DNA from: an uncultured Clostridium sp.
GTDB lineage: Bacteria > Bacillota > Clostridia > Clostridiales > Clostridiaceae
Direction of reading: 5' to 3'
Length of the DNA: 22,215 nucleotides
NCBI GenBank assembly: GCA_900547475.1
Contig: URGW01000047.1
Location: 1-22,215, forward strand
A program made the position numbers and the translations under genes. Under the pieces are notes generated by a model, which saw only the letters and a program-made list of their open reading frames with translations, was not told the DNA's origin and did no database searches. Below, in pieces: positions 16,415 through 22,215 of the stretch (position 1 is its first letter; the number at the start of each line of letters is the position of its first letter).

Positions 16415-16450
16415 TAGATAATTTATTCAATATATTGAATGAATTATCTA
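16415..16450. repeat. 36-bp near-perfect palindrome before the recombinase operon
   Basis: Two 18-bp arms (16415-16432 and 16433-16450) have no loop and one T/G mismatch. It ends 16 bp before the ribosome site of the first recombinase gene and about 38 bp after the coiled-coil gene. It may be a terminator (only weakly T-rich afterwards), a repressor operator or a recombinase binding site. Confidence 0.6.
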
Positions 16451-16480
16451 ATTTAAATTTATTTTTAAGGAGTGATATTT

Positions 16481-16843
16481 ATGAATTTAACTTTGTTAAC
16501 TACTTCTAATACTTCTAATGATTTAGCTGTTATATATACTAAACTATCTTTCGATAAAACTAAAAATCTTAAAACTCACTTTGAAGATTGTAAAAAATGT
16601 CTTAATTATACTCATCTTAAACTTTTTAAAATTTATAATGATGACTCAATTAGTAAAGATACTTCTTTATACTCTAGAATTGAATTTTCAAAACTAATTA
16701 ATGATGCTAAGATGGGTAAATTTTCTACAATCATAGTTCCTTCTATAGATAGATTAACCAGAAATTATAATGAATATTTAAATTTAAAGTTATTGCTAAA
16801 AAAACTTAATATAAAACTTATAGTCGCTAATTTATACTTTTAA
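16481..16843 (+). CDS. Stand-alone serine recombinase catalytic domain
   Basis: The start ATG at 16481 follows AAGGAG (16467-16472); the upstream GTG at 16472 overlaps that site and is rejected. The 120 residues cover only a resolvase-type catalytic core: Tyr19 and Ser23 in IYTKLSF, Arg66, then SIDRLTRN with Asp90, Arg91 and Arg94. The usual Arg two residues before the serine is Lys21. The protein stops before the long helix, the recombinase domain and the zinc ribbon. It resembles the start of the next recombinase (EFSKLINDAKMGKFSTIIV against EFHSLICDAKASRFKTLIV), so it looks like a duplicated partial paralog. It may pair with the full-length enzymes as a helper or inhibitor, or may be decaying. 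Confidence 0.7.
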   Translation: MNLTLLTTSNTSNDLAVIYTKLSFDKTKNLKTHFEDCKKCLNYTHLKLFKIYNDDSISKDTSLYSRIEFSKLINDAKMGKFSTIIVPSIDRLTRNYNEYLNLKLLLKKLNIKLIVANLYF

Positions 16844-16860
16844 TAAAGGAGGTTTGTATT

Positions 16861-18603
16861 ATGCCTCAGAAAAATATTAAAAGTGAAAATACTTATATTG
16901 ACTCCTCTAAAATGTGTGCTATATATGGAAGAAAGTCTCATGCTTATGATAATAATACTAAAGAAAATCAATTTGATAAATGTATGGAGATTGCTACTAA
17001 AAATAATTTAGCCTTATATGGATTTTATTTTGAACAGGTTACTGCTGTTCAAATTCCAATATATGAACGTAAAGAGTTTCATAGCCTAATTTGCGATGCT
17101 AAAGCTAGTAGATTTAAAACTTTGATAGTATCAACTTTAGATAGATTAGTTCGTAGATATGATGATTGGATACAAACAAAAGAATTTTTAAATAAGTACA
17201 ATATAAAACTAATATTCGCTGATAAAGGTACTATCTTTGATATTAATTCTCCATTTTCAGACATTATTATAAAGATGGAATTATTAAATGCTATACATGA
17301 AGCTGAAAATATTAAGTCTAGAACTGATTTGGGCAAAGCTACAAGTAGAGCTAACGGAAAATATTCTAGTGGTGGTGGTATTCCACTAGGATATTCAAAA
17401 GTTCCAAATTCGAAAGAGTACTCAATAAATATTATAGAAAGTAAATTTATTAATTATTTATTTGAATCTTCAATTGAATATGTTAAAGCTTATAAACAAA
17501 TCCAATATAGCAAACTTGGTAAAAATGCCTTATATTTAGCTAGAGAAGCTTCAAATAATTTTTCTATTGATGGTCTGAATACTCTATTATATACACTCAA
17601 AAAAGAAAATGATATTACTTTAATAAAAGATTTAATTAAATTATTAAAAACATATAACTCTCATGATTTATTTAAATTTCAACTTAATAATTTTATTACT
17701 GTATTTTCATCAAAAAAAAGTTTGGGCTCATATGTTAAAGATATATTATTAAATCCTGTTTATACAGGCTTGCTATATATGATACCAAGAAATAAAAAAA
17801 ATCAATCTTCTATACCCGCTAAAGCTATAGTAGAAGGATTTAATACTTTTTTGTTAGACTATACTGCATTTAATGAAACCACCAATATTGATGGTTTTAT
17901 TAATAGACATATATTTGAATTAATTTATTGCTATATCTATAAGTTACAAATAGGTAAAAAAGATTTAACCCCACATTTCATATTTAAAAAGAAACTTAAA
18001 TGTAGTTGTGGAAAAAAATTATATATTATTGAGCCTGGAATATTATCTTGCAATAATAAGAAATGTCATAAATATCATAAAGATACTGTCTTAGAATTAG
18101 TTTTATCAAGCATTATTGATGAGATTCTTCTAGATGGTAAAAATATATTTAATAAATTTATTGAAGAATTAAATTTAAACATTTCTAGACTAAATAAAAA
18201 ATTAAATTATTTTAGGAAAAGAAATGATGAATTAACAGACAAATATATACTTAACCCTGATGAATTTATAGAAGCATCTATTTATGATAATACTCAATCT
18301 ATAGAAAAAATATTAAATTTAATTGCTAATCATGAATGTAAAAAAGCTCTTATTGAAGACTTAAAAGAACCTGTATTGAATACTGAAAATCTATCACTAA
18401 GCATAGGTGAAAAAAGGCAAGAACTTAAAAGATTATTAATCTTTAATATTTTAAATAACGAAGATACCTATAGTAGCCTGCTTAATGGACTTATCAAGGA
18501 AGTGATAATATCATATGATAATAAATCAGCATTACTCTCAGGAAGTATCCAGTACGAAGTTACAACAAAAAACAATAGCTGTATATGTGCGTGTATCAAC
18601 TGA
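16861..18603 (+). CDS. Large serine recombinase 1
   Basis: This 580-residue enzyme has its catalytic domain at about 18-150: IYGRKS with Ser26, Arg70, and STLDRLVRR with Asp94, Arg95 and Arg98, all intact. A recombinase domain starts around GGGIPLGYSK. It contains a helical insertion (about 195-275) before SLGSYVKDILLNPVYTGLLY. A zinc ribbon follows (CSCGKKL, then SCNNKKCHKYH), then a coiled-coil-rich C terminus. It exchanges DNA strands at attachment sites to integrate or excise the element. Start: ATG behind AAAGGAGG, 17 bp after the stand-alone domain. Its last 89 bp overlap the next recombinase gene. Confidence 0.93.
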   Translation: MPQKNIKSENTYIDSSKMCAIYGRKSHAYDNNTKENQFDKCMEIATKNNLALYGFYFEQVTAVQIPIYERKEFHSLICDAKASRFKTLIVSTLDRLVRRYDDWIQTKEFLNKYNIKLIFADKGTIFDINSPFSDIIIKMELLNAIHEAENIKSRTDLGKATSRANGKYSSGGGIPLGYSKVPNSKEYSINIIESKFINYLFESSIEYVKAYKQIQYSKLGKNALYLAREASNNFSIDGLNTLLYTLKKENDITLIKDLIKLLKTYNSHDLFKFQLNNFITVFSSKKSLGSYVKDILLNPVYTGLLYMIPRNKKNQSSIPAKAIVEGFNTFLLDYTAFNETTNIDGFINRHIFELIYCYIYKLQIGKKDLTPHFIFKKKLKCSCGKKLYIIEPGILSCNNKKCHKYHKDTVLELVLSSIIDEILLDGKNIFNKFIEELNLNISRLNKKLNYFRKRNDELTDKYILNPDEFIEASIYDNTQSIEKILNLIANHECKKALIEDLKEPVLNTENLSLSIGEKRQELKRLLIFNILNNEDTYSSLLNGLIKEVIISYDNKSALLSGSIQYEVTTKNNSCICACIN

Positions 18604-20179
18604 TGAGCAAGATGGAAATAATTCTAAGCCAAATCAATTAAAAGTTATAAACACTTATATATCTTCTAATTTTAATAACTTTAATGTAAAAACTATAATT
18701 TATGATGAAACGATGAGTGCATCAATTCCCATACAACATAATAAAAATAATGAGGACTATCCTGAAAAATACGACTTTAGGCAATTACTTAATAGACCTG
18801 AGTTAATTAGAATGTTAAGCGATGCTGAACTAAACAAATTTACTGATATATGTGTTTATTCTCATGATAGACTTTCTCGTGATGAATTTCAAACATTTAT
18901 AATTCTAACTACTCTAAAACTATTTAAAGTTAAAATACATTATTGTTGCCCTACTGAACAAAGTACTAATAGCCCAGAAAAAGGTAGTAAATTTTTAGAT
19001 TATATGTTTTCTTGTTTTGCTAATATAGAAGCTTTTAAAATATCTACTAGAGTAACTGAAGGTTGTGAAATTAATGCTAGAAATGGTATTTGGGGAGGTG
19101 GAAAGCCTCCATTTGGATATACATTACAACAAATACCTAATACCAAGAAGAAAAATAAAAGCCAAAGTAAATTAAAAGTTTGTTATCAAGAAGCTTTTAT
19201 TGTTAATAAAATATTTTATTTATATACGACAGGATATATTCCCAGTGAGATAATTGCGGAAATCAAAAATCTAAAACTTAACTCTATTTACTCACGTAAG
19301 TGGTCTACTGATGCCATTCTAAGTATCTTAAGAAATCCAGTATACAAAGGATTTCAAGCTTATAATAAACGTGGAGGGAAAAGAAAGCCTAATAGAAATT
19401 CTGAAGATAAATTTATATATGCTGATTATAATGAAGATTGGGCTATAATTTCTCAAGATATATGGGATAAAGCTAAACAAATTAGATTACAAAGAGAAGC
19501 ATCAACTACAATTCACAGCACTAACTTTCTATTAAGAGATGTTTTAAAATGTGAACATTGCAATACTGTATTAGAAACTAAAAATAATGGTAATGCAACT
19601 GGAAATGTATACTTTTGTCCAAATGAAGCTTGTAAAAAGATAAAGCCTTTAAAGGCTGATATATTGCATAATTCATTCTTTAAATTGTTAGATATTGATA
19701 TTACTGAATTAATTAATTCTAATAAAAATAAATATAATGAGTTATTTGATAATTATGTTAACCTCTTCACTGCCAAAAATAAATCTATAAAAACAGAAAT
19801 TGATATAATAAATAACTCTCTTAATGAAAAAAATTTATTATATAACCAAGGTATTGAAAAATTGAAGTATTTTAATGCTCAAAATCTCCAAATCAAAACA
19901 AAAAATGCTTTTTTAATTACAGCTATTAATAATAGACTTATGACACTTAAATCTGATATAGAAATCCTAAAAAGTGAATTAGATGTAAAGCAAAAAAATG
20001 CTGATAGTGTACTTATTGATAAAACTTCTTTTGCGAATAAACTTCTATCATTTAATAATTTAATATTAGACCTTGATGATAGTCTACAATCTAGAAGATT
20101 ATTCAGAATATTACTTCTAGATACATTTGATTCTCTTTACATTAATGAGAATTTAGAAATAACAATAGTTTTAAAATAA
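18515..20179 (+). CDS. Large serine recombinase 2
   Basis: This 554-residue enzyme has IAVYVRVSTDEQ with Ser28, then SHDRLSRDEF (Asp, Arg, Arg kept), a recombinase domain from WGGGKPPFGYTL to AILSILRNPVYKGFQAY, a zinc ribbon CEHCNTVL...FCPNEACKK, and a coiled coil at about 420-510. Start: ATG 18515 about 11 nt after AAGGAAGTG, inside the end of recombinase 1 in another frame; an internal start closer to the conserved core is possible but none is better supported. The overlap points to coordinated production, as with the paired CcrA and CcrB of staphylococcal cassettes (analogy). Confidence 0.93.
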   Translation: MIINQHYSQEVSSTKLQQKTIAVYVRVSTDEQDGNNSKPNQLKVINTYISSNFNNFNVKTIIYDETMSASIPIQHNKNNEDYPEKYDFRQLLNRPELIRMLSDAELNKFTDICVYSHDRLSRDEFQTFIILTTLKLFKVKIHYCCPTEQSTNSPEKGSKFLDYMFSCFANIEAFKISTRVTEGCEINARNGIWGGGKPPFGYTLQQIPNTKKKNKSQSKLKVCYQEAFIVNKIFYLYTTGYIPSEIIAEIKNLKLNSIYSRKWSTDAILSILRNPVYKGFQAYNKRGGKRKPNRNSEDKFIYADYNEDWAIISQDIWDKAKQIRLQREASTTIHSTNFLLRDVLKCEHCNTVLETKNNGNATGNVYFCPNEACKKIKPLKADILHNSFFKLLDIDITELINSNKNKYNELFDNYVNLFTAKNKSIKTEIDIINNSLNEKNLLYNQGIEKLKYFNAQNLQIKTKNAFLITAINNRLMTLKSDIEILKSELDVKQKNADSVLIDKTSFANKLLSFNNLILDLDDSLQSRRLFRILLLDTFDSLYINENLEITIVLK

Positions 20180-20244
20180 TTTGCTATTTTTTGCTTCACC
20201 ACTGCATATACTTTATTGATAGTATTTGTATTCTGGGGGGAAAC

Positions 20245-20418
20245 ATGGCAAATCAATATCCAAAAGTAAATCTTTTTATCGAAAACACAGATAACTATGA
20301 TGAAGATATTTTATCGAAATTTCTTACTTTATCTGTTGCTAATCAAATAATAACAACACTTCCTAATGATAAAGAACTATTGAATTATTTTATTGAGGAA
20401 GTGAAAAAAGAGTTATAA
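20245..20418 (+). CDS. Small 57-aa protein between recombinases
   Basis: The start ATG at 20245 lies 4 nt after GGGGGG, which fixes the start; an upstream ATG at 20191 lacks a ribosome site. The product is acidic and helical (DNYDEDILSKFLTLSVANQI, then KELLNYFIEEVKKEL). Its stop is 19 bp before the start of recombinase 3, so the two are almost surely co-transcribed. It could be an excision or directionality factor for that recombinase, judged by size and position only. Confidence 0.6.
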   Translation: MANQYPKVNLFIENTDNYDEDILSKFLTLSVANQIITTLPNDKELLNYFIEEVKKEL

Positions 20419-20437
20419 CTGTGGGGGTGATACTCTT

Positions 20438-22045
20438 GTGAGTAAGGCGGCAATTTATGCTAGAAAATCTAAAGCTACTGAAAAGGGTGCTTCAGTTGAA
20501 AACCAAATTAATAAATGTAAAGCCCACTTAAATAATCTCGATATAACTGATGTTTTAATTTATAAAGATGATGGCTTTTCTGGTAAAGATACTGATAGAC
20601 CTGCATTTATTCAAATGATGAAAGATGCTAAAAATAAAAAATTTACAACATTAATTTGTTATAAATTTGACCGTGTAAGTAGAAATGTATCAGATTTCTC
20701 AAATCTAGTTGATGAACTTACTGAGCTAGGTATTTCATTTATTTCATTAAGTGAGCAATTTGATACCTCTACTCCAATAGGTAAAGCTATGATGAACATT
20801 TGCAGTGTATTTAGTCAGCTCGAACGAGAAACTACTTGCTTAAGAGTTACTGATAATATGTATGCATTAGCTGAAAGTGGATATTGGCTAGGAGGTGAAT
20901 GCCCTACTGGATATAAAAACAAGAGGGTCTTCTATACAGATTCATCAGGTAAACAAAAAAGTTATTCAGTGCTTGAACCAATAGCTGAGGAAGTTAAATT
21001 AGTTAAATTAATTTTTGAAAAATATTTATCCTTTGGAAGCTTAAGCAAACTTGAAAAATATATGTTATCAAATAACATTAAGACCAAAAGGAATAAAGAT
21101 TTTAGTAAAACATCATTAAGCTCTATCTTAAGAAATCCTGCTTATGTTAAAGCTGATAAAAATGTATTTAAATACTTTAAATCCTTAAAAATAAATACTT
21201 TTGGTAATCCTGATGATTTACATGGAGTTCTTATCTATAAAAAACATAAAGGTAAAAAAGGTAAAACACATGATATATCTGAATGGATATACTCAATCTC
21301 ATCACACGAAGGAATAATAGCTGCTGAAGATTGGCTTAATGTTCAAAAGATGCTTGATTCAAATAAATCTAGAGCTCCTGCTCTAGGATGTAGTAACACA
21401 GCTTTACTATCTGGCTTAGTTACTTGTGCTAAATGTAATAAACCTATGAGAGTTGCTTATGGTACTAAAATTCCTAATTCAAATAATAAGAGATTTTATT
21501 ACATGTGTACCTTAAAGCATAACTCTGGCAAAACTAGATGTGATTCTAGAAATGTTAATGGAATAGATTTAGATACTATTGTAATAAATAAAATAAAAGA
21601 GTTATCTACAAATAAGAAAATTCTTTTAAATGAATTACTAGCTCATAGTAAATCTATAGATTCATCTTTTGAAAACTCATATTATGATTCTATAAATAAA
21701 GAAATAGAATCAAATAATGTAAGCATAAATAACTTATTAAGCAATATAGCTTTAACAACTGATGAGGATATAGTAAAAATATTTTTAGAGAAAATATCTG
21801 CACTTAAAGAAAAAAATAAAGAGCTCAATGCTAAACTTACTGAACTAAATTATGAAATTGCTTCACATAAAAAACTTTTAAATAATAGCACTAAATTAAT
21901 TGAGCGTTTAAAAAACATTTCCAAATATATAGACACAGCTACTAATGAAGAAAAGAAAAAACTTATTTCTAGTATTATTGAAAGAGTCTATGTAAATGGA
22001 GATACAGGTGCAGTTAATATAAAATTTAAGCAACCTGATAATTAA
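20438..22045 (+). CDS. Large serine recombinase 3, likely the element integrase
   Basis: This 535-residue enzyme starts at GTG 20438, behind GGGGGTGA. It has AAIYARKSK with Ser11, DGFSGKDTDRPAF (Arg), KFDRVSRN (Asp, Arg, Arg) and the FSQLERE helix. The recombinase domain runs from GYWLGGECPTGYKNK to SILRNPAYVKAD. The zinc ribbon is CAKCNKPM...MCTLKHNSGKTRCDSR, and a coiled coil spans about 400-500. It is the most canonical of the three. It lies nearest the junction with the interrupted nucleotidyltransferase gene, the usual place for an integrase beside its own attachment site. Confidence 0.95.
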   Translation: MSKAAIYARKSKATEKGASVENQINKCKAHLNNLDITDVLIYKDDGFSGKDTDRPAFIQMMKDAKNKKFTTLICYKFDRVSRNVSDFSNLVDELTELGISFISLSEQFDTSTPIGKAMMNICSVFSQLERETTCLRVTDNMYALAESGYWLGGECPTGYKNKRVFYTDSSGKQKSYSVLEPIAEEVKLVKLIFEKYLSFGSLSKLEKYMLSNNIKTKRNKDFSKTSLSSILRNPAYVKADKNVFKYFKSLKINTFGNPDDLHGVLIYKKHKGKKGKTHDISEWIYSISSHEGIIAAEDWLNVQKMLDSNKSRAPALGCSNTALLSGLVTCAKCNKPMRVAYGTKIPNSNNKRFYYMCTLKHNSGKTRCDSRNVNGIDLDTIVINKIKELSTNKKILLNELLAHSKSIDSSFENSYYDSINKEIESNNVSINNLLSNIALTTDEDIVKIFLEKISALKEKNKELNAKLTELNYEIASHKKLLNNSTKLIERLKNISKYIDTATNEEKKKLISSIIERVYVNGDTGAVNIKFKQPDN

Positions 22046-22082
22046 ATCAGATTGCTAATACAAAATACACAGGAGGCTAAAA

Positions 22083-22166
22083 ATGTATACCAATGATAAC
22101 AATTTAGAAACTTTAGCATCGCAATTTAGTGATAAGAGCATCTGCCCTAAAAACAAACATACCTGA
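22083..22166 (+). CDS. Tiny ORF crossing the element junction, 27 aa
   Basis: The start ATG follows AGGAGG (22071-22076). Only about the first 19 codons (MYTNDNNLETLASQFSDKS) belong to the element; the rest reads antisense through chromosomal nucleotidyltransferase sequence. In the excised circle this frame would continue into the element's other end, so here it is probably a truncated gene start. Confidence 0.4.
   Translation: MYTNDNNLETLASQFSDKSICPKNKHT
22120..22150. other. Candidate right attachment site
   Basis: On the minus strand, recognisable guanylyltransferase coding sequence runs inward through GCAGATGCTCTTAT and then loses homology and hits a stop at 22113. The crossover should therefore lie in roughly 22125-22145, about 90 bp after the recombinase 3 stop. 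The exact core cannot be fixed without the other junction. Confidence 0.5.
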
Positions 22167-22215
22167 ATTCCATAGATAAGTTCCTTTTAATAAAAAATCC
22201 TTAGCTACTTCCATA
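22131..22215 (-). pseudogene. manC: Interrupted mannose-1-phosphate guanylyltransferase gene fragment
   Basis: Reading in from the right edge on the minus strand gives EVAKDFLLKGTYLWNSG, followed by MFVFRADALI. YLWNSGMFVF is a hallmark of mannose-1-phosphate guanylyltransferases, which make GDP-mannose for polysaccharides, in the middle of a roughly 350-residue protein. The frame then leaves the family pattern and stops at TAA 22113-22115. The 5' part of the gene continues right of the window. The 3' part should lie at the far left end of the element, outside this window. The gene is presumably inactivated by the insertion. Confidence 0.75.

Noticed and set aside
16472..16480. GTG start for the stand-alone catalytic domain
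   Set aside because: It overlaps the AAGGAG ribosome site; ATG 16481 is properly spaced.

Overview
The window is very AT-rich with short, well-spaced AGGAGG-type ribosome binding sites, small hydrophobic proteins and clostridial-type large serine recombinases. It reads as a low-GC Firmicute, most likely a Clostridium; the species cannot be fixed from the sequence. It looks like most of an integrative element organised like a staphylococcal cassette chromosome: a defence and restriction cargo followed by a block of serine recombinases that ends at a junction with a chromosomal gene.

Left part (1-1353): stacked hairpins, a helix-turn-helix regulator on the minus strand and, divergent from it, two tandem paralogous hydrophobic peptides (45 and 35 residues) that precede a hairpin terminator. 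Middle (1398-13896): a type I restriction-modification island, all on the minus strand. Its transcription order is hsdM, hsdS, three unrecognised genes (407 aa, 194 aa and a 234-aa four-helix membrane protein), a broken Rpn-type nuclease relic, a membrane-anchored KAP-like P-loop ATPase, hsdR, a GIY-YIG-like protein and a YgjP/M48-type metallopeptidase. The ATPase gene and the gap before it are bracketed by two copies of a promoter-plus-hairpin block, so it looks like an inserted cassette.

Right part (14063-22045), plus strand: an unknown 129-aa protein, an XRE regulator, a 49-aa protein, a coiled-coil protein, a stand-alone serine-recombinase catalytic domain, two large serine recombinases whose genes overlap, a 57-aa protein and a third large serine recombinase. 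Downstream of that last recombinase the minus strand changes to an in-frame piece of a mannose-1-phosphate guanylyltransferase gene, which breaks off about 90 bp after the recombinase stop codon. This is the most probable right-hand attachment site. The matching other half of that gene is not visible at the left edge, so the element probably continues beyond base 1.

Working picture: HsdM, HsdS and HsdR form the restriction enzyme. The three genes co-transcribed behind hsdS and the KAP-like ATPase are candidate extra defence modules with membrane-associated outputs. The HTH gene with its peptide pair may be a separate toxin-like or signalling unit. The recombinases move the whole package. Only the restriction, recombinase, metallopeptidase and nucleotidyltransferase assignments rest on clear motifs; the other roles are inference.
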